Shown here piece after piece: positions 31,436-41,988 of a stretch of 64,000 bases of DNA; positions within the stretch are counted from its first letter, which is position 1, and each line of letters opens with the position of its first letter. The notes beneath the pieces are model-generated. The model was not told where the DNA came from. It made no database searches and was given only the letters and a program-made list of their open reading frames with translations. The stretch comes from Molanna angustata (taxonomy: Eukaryota; Arthropoda; Insecta; Trichoptera; Molannidae), in the NCBI GenBank assembly GCA_963576475.1, contig OY754990.1, positions 4,431,756 through 4,495,755 of the forward strand, in the 5' to 3' direction. Both the position numbers and the translations under genes were made by a program.

Positions 31436-32260
31436 TATCATCATGCCATGTCCCTCACGGGGTAGGCAGAGAGAGCCGAACGCCACTTATTTCTATCTTG
31501 ACACACATTCATCGTCTCGTCGACATTCATATGTACATCGTCTTATACATGTTCGTCTGTTATTCATGCTTCTGACATTTCCGTCTTTCAAAATACCGTT
31601 CACATGGACGTGCCATCCCTTCCTTGGGCGGCCCCGACCTCTCATTCCATTTCTGTCCGCAATGTATATTTTCTTCGTCAGGCGTTCCTCATTCATTCTC
31701 CCCATTTGGCCAAACCATCTTGACATCTTTCTTTATCTTACATTATTTCCTTATGTCCTCATTTCTGACCCTGTCACACATCGTCCTATTACAGATTCTT
31801 CTTAACGATCTCATTTCAACTGCATTTATTCTGCTTTCGTGCGACTTATGCCATGTTCAGGTTTCACTTGCATACGTCAAGGTTCGCACTAAGATAGCAT
31901 TATGAATGGCAACTTTAGCTTCCTTTGACATGTTGCGATCATTCATAACTGGTCTTAGTGCTCCATTTATAGATATCGTTATCAATCCGTCCATTCCGTT
32001 GTAACTTGCTTCCCAGATAGACATATTCGTCGACTTGCTCGAGCCATTCGTTCTCTACTTTTATTTGGCACGCGCTGTTCTGCATTCACTCTTTTCAAAC
32101 ATCATAACTTTTGATTTGCTGGCATTCATCCTCAGACCGTTATCTATGCATCCTTCATATACCATACTTACAAGATACTGTAACTCTTCCACACTTTCTG
32201 CTGGCAGAACTTTATCATCTGCATACATCAAATCTCGCACTATTACAGTACTCAATAAAT
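31436..32260 (-). mobile_element. Common-family LINE, RT fragment from YADD to 3' end, decayed
   Basis: Going down the minus strand: RDLMYADDKVLPAESVEELQ (the RT catalytic YADD), YEGCIDNGLRMNASKSKVMM and EQVDEYVYLGSK at 32255-32000. A decayed middle follows, then MSRWFGQMGRMNEERLTKKI, GRGRPRKGWHVHVNGILKDG and MNNRRTCIRRC at 31726-31500. It ends with the family's 3' signature at 31440-31475 (CATGCCATGTCCCTCACGGG). Several frameshifts and stops. This is the longest copy of the family in the window and shows that the fragments elsewhere come from a LINE with an active-site YADD. Confidence 0.82.
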
Positions 32261-32374
32261 AATTGAGGAATTTGTTTTCGAATTGGGGTGTATCGGTTTA
32301 TATAATCCCTTGAGAAGAGTATCTAACAGAACGATTATATGATATACTAAAGATATGGACTATGTAAGGTATGC

Positions 32375-32705
32375 CTGATGGTGTTTTAGGCTCTGAACGA
32401 CTTGGCTCCACACTACATTCAAGAACTGTCTCAAAAGAATGTTCCATCAGATGACAGCTTACATTGAGATCATCTGGATCACAGAGTACCAACTCTTTAA
32501 AAGAATTGGACAGAGTCAATAAGGCGGCTTACTATGATCGTGGTTTCAGTGTGAAAGGGCCTGTAAAGTGTAATAAATTGCCCTTGACATACGTGGAGCT
32601 CAGAGCATTGATACCTTCGGTAGACTACTTAACGACTGCCTTATTTCGCAGTGCCAACAAATAAGCTACAGCGCCCTTGGAGTGATCTTGTATCACTAAA
32701 CGGCG
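32375..32705 (+). mobile_element. CR1/L2-like LINE C-terminal remnant and 3' end
   Basis: The frame reads ALNDLAPHYIQELSQKNVPS and, after decay, YYDRGFSVKGPVKCNKLPLT and SVDYLTTALFR, followed by a stop. The block ALxxLAPxYxxEL...RxFSVxxPxxWNxLP...SxxxFKxxLKTxLF is the C-terminus of L2/CR1-type ORF2. It ends in GCGCCCTTGGAGTGAT ... AACGGCGCTTTATAAATTCT then ATTTATTATC, the usual 3' end. Conserved Trp and Asn are already changed (KCNKLP). Confidence 0.72.
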
Positions 32706-32724
32706 CTTTATAAATTCTATTTAT

Positions 32725-33460
32725 TATCATCATTTTATTTTATTTATTTTATTTAATTTATTTATTTTAATTGTTTTATTTAGGTATTTTATTTATTTTA
32801 TTTATTTCATTTATTTAATTTATTTAATGTATTTTATTTATTTTATTTAGGTATTTTATTTATTTTAATTATTTTATTTATTTTATTAATTTTATTTATT
32901 TTATTAATTTAATTGTTTTATTTATGTAGGTATTTTATTTATTTTATTTATTTTAATTATTTTATTTATTTTATTAAGGTATTTTATTTATTTAATTTAT
33001 TTCATTTCTTTTATGTATTTTATTTATTTTATGTAGGTTTTTATATTTATTTTATTTATTTATTTATTACATTTATGTATTTTATTTATTTCAAATATTT
33101 TATTTATTTTATTTATTTTAATTATTTTATTTAGGTATTTTATTTATTTTATTTATTTACTTTATTTTATGTATTTTATTTATTATATGTAGGTATTTTA
33201 TTTATTTTATTTATTTTAATTATTTTATTTATTATATTTATGTATTTTATTTATTTCATTTATTTTATTTATTTTATGTATTTTATTTATGTATTTTATT
33301 TATTTTATTTAGGTTTTTTATTTATTTTGTTTATTTTATTTATTTCATTTAATTAATTTATTTCATTTATTTTATTTATTTTATGTATTTTATTTATTTT
33401 ATTTTCTTTATTTATTTTATGTATTTTAATTATTTAATGTATTTTATTTATTTTATTTCA
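32725..33460. repeat. Degenerate (TTTTATTTA)n satellite
   Basis: About 730 bp of TATTTTATTT-type DNA with recurrent GGTATTTTATTTATT and TTATGTAGGTATTTT variants every 50-70 bp, so a longer unit is superimposed on the simple repeat. 33465-33815 after it holds nothing recognisable. Confidence 0.9.
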
Positions 33461-33819
33461 TAAAACTACAGCTTTGTCAATTGTTTCGTTGCATTTGGTG
33501 TTATTAAATTTAATACAAGCCAATTTTTTTTTTCTATCATGTGATAGATGAAACAGACACAGGGAGAAAAAGAAAAATAAAGAACGATATTGTAAATATT
33601 TTTGTAGTAAAAAACATTAGTCATATGACTCAGGCATACTCAAACAGGTGTTTATGTAAATAATAAATACATGTGACAGTTATTTTAAAAAATGTCACAT
33701 GTCTTTGATCAAATCACATAGATTGAATAGGGCTGGCTCGTTACATATTAAATACATCACTTAAATAATTAAAAATTCTGTTGAAATGAGAACGCTAATA
33801 ATGGCTTACTTCGAATATT

Positions 33820-34290
33820 ATTTTTTTAATTGCACATACGATTCGAATTGAATATTCGATTTACACATTGGTAAACAAGCCAACAATTGAATAATATTTC
33901 TGGCGCAGTTCAGGGGTGACATCTGTGGGAGGCACCGTCACCTCATTAATAATAACTGTTGCTTTCATTGTTTACAAATAAACCAATTTCTCAATAGATG
34001 ACGTTACAAAAAGGTTTCTTTGTTACTTCATAGATGGCAATAGTAATAATGTCTTATTTTCAGGTGAATTGTTACACTTTATTCAAATATATAGAACTTT
34101 CAAAAATAACATTTATAAGGGAATTCAATAAGAAGACATAATTGGTGAACGTTGCGCAAGCGCGTAAAGTGATCTGATCACGTCAGCCAGCCGATGACAG
34201 GTCGTAAGCCCTGTAGGTGCCTTGAGTTCCTGGTTCTTCCGTAATATCCCAACTTCGTCTCTATTGAGATGTTACAAAGTTTCTCAATAA
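33820..34290. repeat. Diverged copy of the 53.3-54.3 kb foldback element
   Basis: Shared blocks: TATAGAACTTTCAAAA, TAATTGGTGAACGTTGCGCA, CAGCCGATGACAGGTCGTAA, GCCCTGTAGGTGCCTTGA, CCAACTTCGTCTCTATTGAG, and near the left side GGGGTGACATC and CAATAGATGACG. Non-coding. Confidence 0.75.
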
Positions 34291-34551
34291 AAATAGCTTA
34301 TTTTTTTAAAGATTTAAAGTTTAGTGTTAACAAAGTGACAATTCATTTAAAATAAATGAACAAATTAAAATATCAAAGTATTTTTCTACAAAATTCACGA
34401 ACAATTATTAATGAGCGTTTTCGCCGAGTTGACCCGGCATTATCAAGGTCAAAATCATCCTACATTTCAACATTTACAACGTTGCCTTCTTTGTGGGTGG
34501 AGTTACAGTGATTTTAATATGTTGCCAAATATGTGGGTGATTCTAAGACCC

Positions 34552-35535
34552 GTCCTAAGGTAACTAAATACTAACTCCTAACCTCACTGAAGTATTTAGT
34601 ATTCTTAAGTTAGCAATTGTATTGCAGAGACATCACTAACTAAATACTACGACAAACTTAAGGTCGAAAGCGTATGTTTTTTTTTATGTAATGGTTTTTT
34701 TGTCATTACAACACCAACACATGTAACCAAGCTCACACTGAATACTCTGTGAGGGATTTGATTTGACAAAATTTCTAAATACATACCTATTTGACGAAGT
34801 AGTTAAAATCATCATCCATAGAAAACATCTCGTATTTTAGTATTAAACCACTCGTAAGGTTCCTGGTGATCAACCTTACTTTTTGACAGTTCGCAAATGT
34901 TATTTTATCTCTCAAGCCATGGTCCACTTCGATCTGCAGAACGTGCTTTACTATCTATCCCTATTCATAGTTCTGAATTTTTAGCTCTTCATTTGAAGTA
35001 TATTCAGCTAGACTATGTAATAGCTTAAGTACTGATATTACGTCGTCTATCTCACTAAACATCATCAAGAAAAGGCTAAAGCAAAAATATTTATCTGACA
35101 ACACCTGATTACATCTTCCTCTCCTCTTCCTTTCCTTATCCCTTAGTCTTCCTATCATTGCTATGATTTGTTCTTATATACTATCTTCTTTGTTTTTTTC
35201 TTCTTTTTTTATTACTTTTCTTCTGCTATCTTTATTTATTTTGTGATGTGATTAACTTATTGCCATAGCACACATTGTTTTGTATATTTAACATTTACTC
35301 TGGTTGGATGGAAGAAATTGTCATTAGGCAATAAGCCCGCCAGTGTACTAATTATATGTACAAGAAGATTAAAATAAATAAATAAAAAATAAATAAATTT
35401 TACGCCACCGCGCATGCGCTAAGTATTTAGATATGTCTCTGCAATGCAAGTTAGGAAGCCACGTGATCTCCTAACTCAAGTGAGCGACTATGCAATGAAA
35501 ACGTTGTTAGTATTTAGAATTTAGTATTTAGGTCG
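34552..35535. repeat. Dispersed MITE-like repeat split by a LINE tail
   Basis: 34552-34905 and 35398-35535 join to match 25530-26095. The empty copy reads from AGCAAATTTTAGTTTACGCC straight through, while here ~490 bp intervene. The two ends carry CTAACTAAATACTACG and CTAAGTATTTAGATATGTCT in opposite senses. Confidence 0.7.
34908..35397 (+). mobile_element. LINE 3'-end insertion
   Basis: Starts near TATCTCTCAAGCCATGGTCC and includes a short non-coding stretch with GCAATAAGCCCGCCAGTGTA. It closes with AAAATAAATAAATAAAAAAT then AAATAAATTTTA. It is absent from the homologous repeat at ~25995. Only the 3' UTR appears to be present; the 65-aa minus frame at 34961-35158 is not supported. Confidence 0.6.
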
Positions 35536-35989
35536 GACTCTGCATTCGGACCTATATCTTCAAACTTCATGTAGCTACTTCTTCAATGTACTGGCAACCC
35601 TGTCCATAGTCCATAGAAAAATATATCAGAGAAAATGTGTCAGTTTATTATTATCTATGCGTAACACTTGGCGGCTTATATTTAGAAGGAATTTTAACTG
35701 ACTGCTATCAAAATTTGTTAAAGCTCTTAACTGGATTTATAGTTTTTTCACTTTTTTTTATTTTTGTGTCATCTCTTGAGTAGTTTTAATAATGTCTGAA
35801 TATCAAAGATGAAAGCTATGGATTGAGTTTAAAGGAAAAAATATATAGATATACTTGTGATCACGCAGCCGTCGAAATTCGACCGCAATTCATAAAATTT
35901 TTAAGTTTAAAAAGTCAGTTCACCTGATCTGATATGATAAAAAAATCATGTATTTTGACTGAAATTTTAGGCTTTTTGAGTCCAGCGGA

Positions 35990-36265
35990 TCAAAAGTTAT
36001 AAGGGGGGGGCGGACAGACACACACACAGACACACAAAACTCACATAAAATGTTCTACTCTGAATTCTGAGTAAATCCATGTATAGGAACATATATGCTG
36101 CGAAGCCTCTAAGTTGGTGTTTTTCGCATGCAAAAAGTCCACTACGCCATACAAAATGTTCCTATTATTCTTTATACGCGGGTCTTGGCTTAATACTTTG
36201 TCGATATGTTAAGAGAATAAATTCTCTTAAACAAATCGACAGTTGGACTATTTTTTCAAAAAAAT
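35990..36265 (-). repeat. CAACTGTCGAT-family copy with embedded CA microsatellite
   Basis: Reverse orientation of 15345-15600: GGGGCGGACAGACACACACA, CTCACATAAAATGTTCTACT, CTGAGTAAATCCATGTATAG, CGCATGCAAAAAGTCCACTA. It ends in a strong stem TTAAGAGAATAAATTCTCTTAA at 36209-36230 inside GTCGATATG...CAAATCGACAG. 36266-36400 continues with a block shared with 44745-44850. Confidence 0.8.
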
Positions 36266-36487
36266 TATTAAACATACTCCAATTTAAAAAAAATCGCAAT
36301 AGAATAAAGATGTACATAAATACAAACTGTTCTGTATTTCAAAGACATATCTTTTGAGGGTACTGGGGAAATATGTTTTCAAAATATACTATTTAGTTAC
36401 TATAGACCAATTATATTTTTTCACAGTACATTATGAATATTTTTTTTATATAATATATAAAAAATGAATATTATGTCATTGTTTGTT

Positions 36488-36531
36488 CTCGCGACCACTG
36501 GATTACTAGCCCAGCGCGCTAACCGCTAACC
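36488..36531 (-). mobile_element. Head fragment of SINE family 1
   Basis: CGCGACCACTGGATTACTAG then CCCAGCGCGCTAACCGCTAA is the reverse complement of the tRNA-like head at 43366-43437. The tail is missing. Confidence 0.75.
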
Positions 36532-37059
36532 CTTTAAAATGTTTTTTTATTTGAATTTCAAAAAATTCGCTTCACGTATTAATATATAGATGTTCTATCT
36601 TCACTTATAGGGACTGAGGGTCTTTGCAGACACTGCATTCAAAGTGCCAAGGAGAGCATATTGAAAGAACCTTACCGCAGTCATCGTCTTGCATGAATAT
36701 TTAAATCAAATACAAGAACCGGACTGTATGTCCGCAAGACCAATATTAGGTTTGCGTAATCAATGGTCTCAAAGACGAATTATTACTGTCATCCGTCATA
36801 AGAAGCCTCTACCTCCTTTCTTGGAAGCGGCAAACGTTTAACTGTTGAATGAAATTGTCTTTGTTTCGTCATCACTATGATTTTTTCCGGAATACCAAAT
36901 CTTCATTTAGAGGCGTCTCCACGCTTCATTTTATCACATGAGTATATATTTTTATACTTTCCTTGTTTCGTGACGTGGCGACCTCCTGAAAAAAATCTTT
37001 GATCGAAAAATTAATAACCAGATTCATAATAACATGTTATTTGCATGGAATGTCTTTGG

Positions 37060-37290
37060 AGTTTTTTTTCCCGCGCCTCTGGAATTTATTTTTTTTGTTT
37101 TTATAGCACTGGCAACATCGGCCGGGGCGGGACAATATCCGTTTTATTTTCTTCGTTAATTTCCTTTTTGCATTTTTTAGCGTCTCACAGAACGTCTAGC
37201 CGCCCGTCGGATTCCTTTCCCGCCAAATCGTTCGGGTGGCCATCTTGCCTTGAATGCGCGCCAGTGTTGTCACCACACAAAATATAATAT
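37060..37290. other. Locally GC- and CpG-rich block, promoter-like at most
   Basis: Contains GGCCGGGGCGGGAC, CCGCCCGTCGG and TTCCCGCCAAATCG. The minus strand has AAGATGGCCACCCG, a good start-codon context, but the frame closes after 11 codons. No Inr/DPE pair was found. It may be an unrelated MITE. Confidence 0.3.
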
Positions 37291-37482
37291 AGATTATTAC
37301 AAATGGCTTTCGAATTTGGGGCACGCATCCAAAATAGCGGACAAAGGTCGTTGCACTAGAAATAAAATGCAGCTTTATTTCAATAAATTAATTATTATTC
37401 TCAACTGATAGCTTCGTCTATGCTTTTGTTGTATTTTGATATTTTTAATGATTTTCAAATCAACGCATTGATCTGTAAATTT

Positions 37483-37578
37483 TTTTTTTTTTTTATAAAA
37501 TGAATATGTCCTTGTTAAACAAGTACATATACATCTCCCTATATTCCCTAAATTAAGCATAAAAGCTTGTGCTATAGG
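37483..37578 (-). mobile_element. SINE family 1, tail part
   Basis: AATGAATATGTCCTTGTTAA, ACAAGTACATATACATCTCC and GCTTGTGCTATAGGTGAA match 5735-5825 and the body of 43366-43515. The 3' end is a T-run on the plus strand (A tail of the element). The head is replaced at 37579 by a LINE fragment. Confidence 0.75.
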
Positions 37579-37875
37579 TGAAAGAATCGAGATGGTTTGG
37601 CCACTTGGGAAGAATGGATGAAGATCGCCTGATGAAAAGAATATACAAAGCTAACAGGAACAGAATAAGTAGTCGGGGGCGCCCAAGGAAAGGATGGCAC
37701 GACCATGTAAACTATATTCTGAAAGACGGAAATGTAAGAAGCGTTAATAACAGACGAACATGTATAAGACGACGTGTGAATGTTGACGCGGCGATGGATG
37801 TGTTTCAAGATAGAAAAATATGATGTTTGGTTCTCTCTGCCTATCCCGTGGGGGTCATGGCGTGATGGTATTTAT
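37579..37875 (+). mobile_element. Common-family LINE, C-terminal 80 codons and 3' end
   Basis: KESRWFGHLGRMDEDRLMKR, SRGRPRKGWHDHVNYILKDG, NVRSVNNRRTCIRR, then a stop, then CTCTCTGCCTATCCCGTGGG and GGCGTGATGGTATTTATGTA. It starts abruptly inside the WFGH block, where it meets SINE family 1. Confidence 0.8.
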
Positions 37876-37934
37876 GTATATTTAACTGTTGTAAACATTA
37901 TTATTAAGCCTGCCTGGTTAAAAAAAAGAAACAT

Positions 37935-38320
37935 TAAGGTATTTTCGGCATTAAGTCAAAGATCCCGGATTCAATTTCCAGTGGAGACTTCTTCAAAATC
38001 TCCTTAGATGACGAAGTCATCCTTCCTTCCATCTCTTGGGTGCTTTTCCGGGGAGACGCCGACCAGAAGGGATTTCATTTGCTGCTATATACGCAAGTCT
38101 ATCACTGTCCATTCTGGCTACGTGGTACCTCCAATGTCTTCTTCTGGATCTTCTCCACCGAACGATGTCCTCTATTTCACATGCTTTTATTATTCCAACA
38201 TGGCGGATACGATCTCGGAGAGTTTTTCTAGTGATTGACCGGTGGAGATACAGTTTTTAATTATTTTGTTTTTCTATCTGGATCTGTGAGACGATTATCA
38301 TTAATACATACGTATCTAGA
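37935..38320 (+). mobile_element. SINE family 3 split by an RTE insertion
   Basis: 37935-37988 carries the head side (GATCCCGGATTCAATTTCCA then GTGGAGAC). 38239-38320 carries the body (GGTGGAGATACAGTTTTTAA, GGATCTGTGAGACGATTATC). In the intact copy (22918-23160, minus) these are contiguous. Confidence 0.75.
37989..38238 (-). mobile_element. RTE-like LINE C-terminus inserted in a SINE
   Basis: The minus strand reads TRKTLRDRIRHVGIIKACEI, EDIVRWRRSRRRHWRYHVAR, MDSDRLAYIAANEIPSGRRL and PGKAPKRWKEG. It ends near a short GAAGAA tail (TTCTTC, 37989-37994). The flanks CCAGTGGAGAC and CCGGTGGAGAT are compatible with a ~10-bp target duplication. Three plus-strand frames over this block are shadows. 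Confidence 0.78.
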
Positions 38321-38329
38321 ATGTAATGA

Positions 38330-39290
38330 AAGGAAAGCGAATGCCATGTGATTTGGGCATACGGAAATCAATGAATGATAAACGATTGAGTAAAAAGTTT
38401 TATCAAAAAATATCTTACTTTCATTTGATAGACCTATTGGTCTGTAATAAAGAAAAATTTTTCCTGAGATGATTAAGTACAACTGTCTTTCCATCTTTTA
38501 GGTGATCTTCCAGGCAGATGATATCCAAATCATTATATTATAATAGGAACTATAATATTTATCAATTTTATTCTATTTGTCATAGAACGCTGTTTAAATT
38601 TTATCGAAGGCGGCCATTTTGATTCGTCCGTCACTGAGTATTGGCGGGTGTTGCCATCGCGAAAATATAAATTCCTTGTAAGCAGGCACCACGGCCAACA
38701 CACAAAACACAATAGTACATCATTTTCGCATAACTAATGTACGGAAATTACGATCTGCTCCATACTAATTTCGCGTGTTTTCTTCGTATTAAATTTTATA
38801 TTCTATCTGACTCACCTTAATTCCTGTTGTTGCGGACATTAATTCTAATTAACATTTCTCTAGTATCCTACTTAATATATTAAACATATTTGACCTCGAC
38901 TGACAGAGGAAAGGACTAGCCCTCAATTTCGTAACGAGACCTGTTACTAAGGGTGGTATTACGAAAGATTTCTTTGGATATAATGCAAAGCCTCTCTGTT
39001 CCTTTCCTTTAATATTTGACTATAAGATTTCTGGCTCAATCCATTTCTTGCACCTTGAATCTACGATTTTATACAAGAAAATCGTTAGAAATAATTATTG
39101 TATGCAATTTGGAACAAAGAGAATCTCGGCGAAAATGTTCGGTCGTTGTTATCGAATTTTGTGGAAAAATACTTTGGTGTATTTGTTCATTCATTTTAAA
39201 AAGGTCACAATAACTTTATAATCACTATTGGTATTTATTGTATTTGGTTTTAAATAATGTGTAGGTTACTCATGTATTTTCTCTTCTTTT
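38330..39290. other. Low-repeat DNA upstream of the candidate exon
   Basis: No convincing ORF. CATTTTGATTCGTCCGTC and TGGCGGGTGTTGCCATCGCG at ~38618-38662 form a GC-richer patch, and AAATATAAATT follows at ~38663; a promoter here is possible but unsupported. The region is notable mainly for being poorer in recognisable repeats than its surroundings. Confidence 0.35.
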
Positions 39291-39294
39291 TCAG

Positions 39295-39531
39295 AGTAAA
39301 GTGCCTTCTTTGTATCGATACTTCCAATTGGACCTTTTGTCTACGTCTGTTCCGAATTGAACCAGTCTGTTATCAAGGATAAGTTAATCAGTGCTTTTTG
39401 TGAAGTGCCCTTATTGTTAAATAGAAATCTTTAAAAATTAAAATAATTTAAAATGGTGTCGTTACTGAGAAGCTGTGTTGGATTTTCCTTGTTTGCTTTT
39501 CTGCTCATCGGAGTACTGGAGTCGATATCAG
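39295..39531 (+). other. Candidate exon: 5' UTR plus signal-peptide start
   Basis: Bounded by a pyrimidine-rich acceptor (TTTTCTCTTCTTTTTCAG, ending 39294) and a strong donor (CAG|GTGAGA, GT at 39532-39533). The first 158 bp are untranslated and A/T-rich, with the last ATG context TTTAAAATGG. The coding part is given separately. If the acceptor is real there is a further 5' exon upstream on this strand; the core promoter at 21560 is the only candidate seen. Confidence 0.5.
39453..39531 (+). CDS. First coding exon of a putative secreted or membrane protein
   Basis: ATG at 39453 opens 26 codons and one extra base before the donor at 39532, so the intron is phase 1. The peptide starts MVSLLRSC, continues with a hydrophobic core VGFSLFAFLLIGVL, and ends ESIS. 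This is a basic n-region (Arg6), a ~14-residue h-region and a polar c-region, the plan of a secretory signal peptide. Phase-1 introns just after the signal sequence are common in animal secreted proteins. It is too short for family recognition and no second coding exon could be identified downstream in the window, where 39532-43000 is largely repeats. The protein's function is unknown. A chance ATG with a hydrophobic stretch is possible, but the co-occurrence of acceptor, ATG context, signal sequence and consensus donor within 240 bp makes it the best host-gene candidate here. Confidence 0.5.
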
Positions 39532-40361
39532 GTGAGACACATTTTTTATTTAATCAAAATGTACCTATATTATCAATAAGGCTTATATGATGGCATTTCT
39601 GGAAAGGAATTCCATGTTAAAATTGAACAACATGGGAGAAAGTTAAGATCCTTGTCTGACTCTCTTTACGTGGCGAGGTCAAAATTTCTTGCATGCGCAG
39701 TTTGATTGCAATAGAGGAACTCCATTCCATCCTATCCAGTCTTTTGTTATAGTTAATATACCTCGCCCAGCGAAAGATTGCGGCTGACATAACCAGTGCA
39801 TAAACCAATTTTAGTGCAGAAAAATACTCTAATTTGTATTAACCAATAAAATTAGTTGGCTGTCGACGTTGTGCAGCGAATTACGTGTCACTTCTTCCCT
39901 AACCTTTGCATCCATAGATTTTTAACAACGCTTTATAAAACTGTCACCCGCAATCTCTTGTTTGTTGAGTCCTACCCGTATTCACAGACAAATCTTGAGG
40001 AAGCCTCAAACCTTCAAGGCACCTTGAAGGTGATTTCGTTATTCAGAGTGAATGTCACGTGACATACCTTAAGGAATCCTCGGGGATTTCAACAAAATGT
40101 ATTCCTTGATAATTAGAAATGCAGAGATATATGTATGTTATAGGCATGCGAATTCCGCTTATGTAGTCATCAAGTTATCAAGTTATTTCTATGATTATGA
40201 ACTGCCTTACTATGTGAAATGTGTTCTAAGGCAGTAAATAGATATAATTTTTTTTATTGGTAGGTACCTCACTTTCAGGTCATATATTATTTTTAAAAAA
40301 TCTATTCTCTTTTCTTTAAGCTATATTTTGATATCGTGTATAAGTAGATATTTGTTTCTTA

Positions 40362-40637
40362 GTGATATCGCATTTAAATTATTTCAAGTATTTGTTTTGT
40401 GTAAAGGTTGTATGTAGTGATATCGCATTTAAATATTTCAAGTACTGGTTTTGTGTAAAGGTTGTGTGTAGTGATATCGCTTTTAAATTATTTCAAGTAT
40501 TTGTTTTGTGTAAAGGTTGTATGTAGTGATATCGCATTTAAATTATTTCATGTACTTGTTTTGTGTAAATGTTGAATATAGTGATATCGCATTTAAATTA
40601 TTTCAAGTAAGTACTTGTTTTGTGTAAAGGTTGTACG
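40362..40637. repeat. 55-bp tandem repeat, five units
   Basis: Units GTGATATCGCATTTAAATTA then TTTCAAGTATTTGTTTTGTG and TAAAGGTTGTATGTA recur from 40362. Small indels include loss of TTA in unit two and an extra AAGT in the last. It lies in the presumed intron downstream of 39531. 39532-40360 contains nothing else recognisable. Confidence 0.88.
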
Positions 40638-40959
40638 TAGTCCTTTGATTTGACCTTAAAATACAGGAAGAATTTCACATCGTCAAATTTCATTTACTAA
40701 ATATTATATCACATCTTTATAACGTATTTTTTTGTACAACTTAGTTATTTAAGCTGCCAAATGTTCTATTTCCTTGATGTGGGTTATTGGTTCATAACGT
40801 GGGTGGCAAAAATGCTCGCGTAATGTGTAAATGCAAATGTTTCATCCAACCTTGAAACACTGAATATCTTTTGGCAGACTGATGGAGTAAACATACATAT
40901 ATCTTTGTTCTGGTGTGTCAGATATTAAAAGACGCTAGTGTGAAGTAAAAAAAATATGA

Positions 40960-41780
40960 AATCTATGAATACGTATTTTATTATCAGACAATATTTTTTA
41001 ATGACACAAACAAGTAGACTACTGTTGTCAAACTAGAAAAAAAACAAGCGGCCTTACTCTCCACTGCAAATCCGATCCCAGTACGATCCGACTCGCTAAG
41101 AACCTACCTTTGTAACGGAGAATGAATGCGGTAGGTAGGTATGTTTTAATAGTACCTAATAGTCGTTCATTTGAATGTACGCAGGCGACAGATAGGTAAG
41201 TTCTAAATGAAAATTTGAAATTGGGATCGGATTCGAGTTTCCAGAGTAAGGCTACTGTTCTAGGGCTAGCTGTTTACAAATTTGCAGTGAAAATATTATA
41301 CAGATGAACTGGGTGATGATTATTACAGCTTTAAATACATTTGGTAGGCACACAATTAAGATATTTTGTACTAATAACTAACTAACCACTACTTTAATAA
41401 ACATCATAACAGACAAATAGCTCACTTTAAATAGATCATTTAGTAGGGCTACTCATGAAATTGATTACAGTAAAATTAAGATCAGCTTCAGACTTTAGCA
41501 ATCTTTGATGTTAAATTAATTGAAAAATAATATCTATTTATACAACAATTATTGACAATTTCATACTAAACGTTGATATTAACAAATTTTCATGATTAAA
41601 TGTAGAGAAATATTAAGATTAAATTATAATCAAGTACTGATTTATACATTTTTAAGATAAAGGCAAGCTAAGAACGTATTAAGATCGTGTCATGAGTAGC
41701 CCCCCAGGTCGAAATACCCGTCATAATATATGTCAACAAAACAATTTCCGACGCGATTTGACATTTCAAAGGAGAGGTCT
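40960..41780. repeat. SINE-like dispersed repeat with nested MITE
   Basis: Outer parts (AACAAGTAGACTACTGTTGT, TTCTAGGGCTAGCTGTTTAC, TTAATAAACATCATAACAGA) match 24690-25215. About 200 bp present here at 41051-41252 are missing there. Confidence 0.6.
41051..41252. repeat. MITE with ~30-bp imperfect TIRs
   Basis: GCCTTACTCTCCACTGCAAA TCCGATCCCA at the left end faces TGGGATCGGATTCGAGTTTC CAGAGTAAGGC at the right. The inner ~140 bp include GGTAGGTAGGTATG. No ORF. The exact target duplication could not be fixed. Confidence 0.65.
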
Positions 41781-41988
41781 TAGATCAATATTGTCAGGTG
41801 TGTAGATTTATTTGGTATAACTCGTGTATGAGTATATATATTAATTATGTATTTGAAGTATACATATAGGTATATCAAATACATAATACTTTGCATCCTT
41901 GCAGATAATAACTATTTCAAGTACGCAGACGATATATGTATTATGCATTTCTTGAATTTAAGGGTCTTATTTATTAAATATTCTCGGT

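Noticed and set aside
41914..41945. YADD-like reading (KYADDICI) as an RT fragment
   Set aside because: Only about seven residues match and nothing before or after fits an RT; likely chance.
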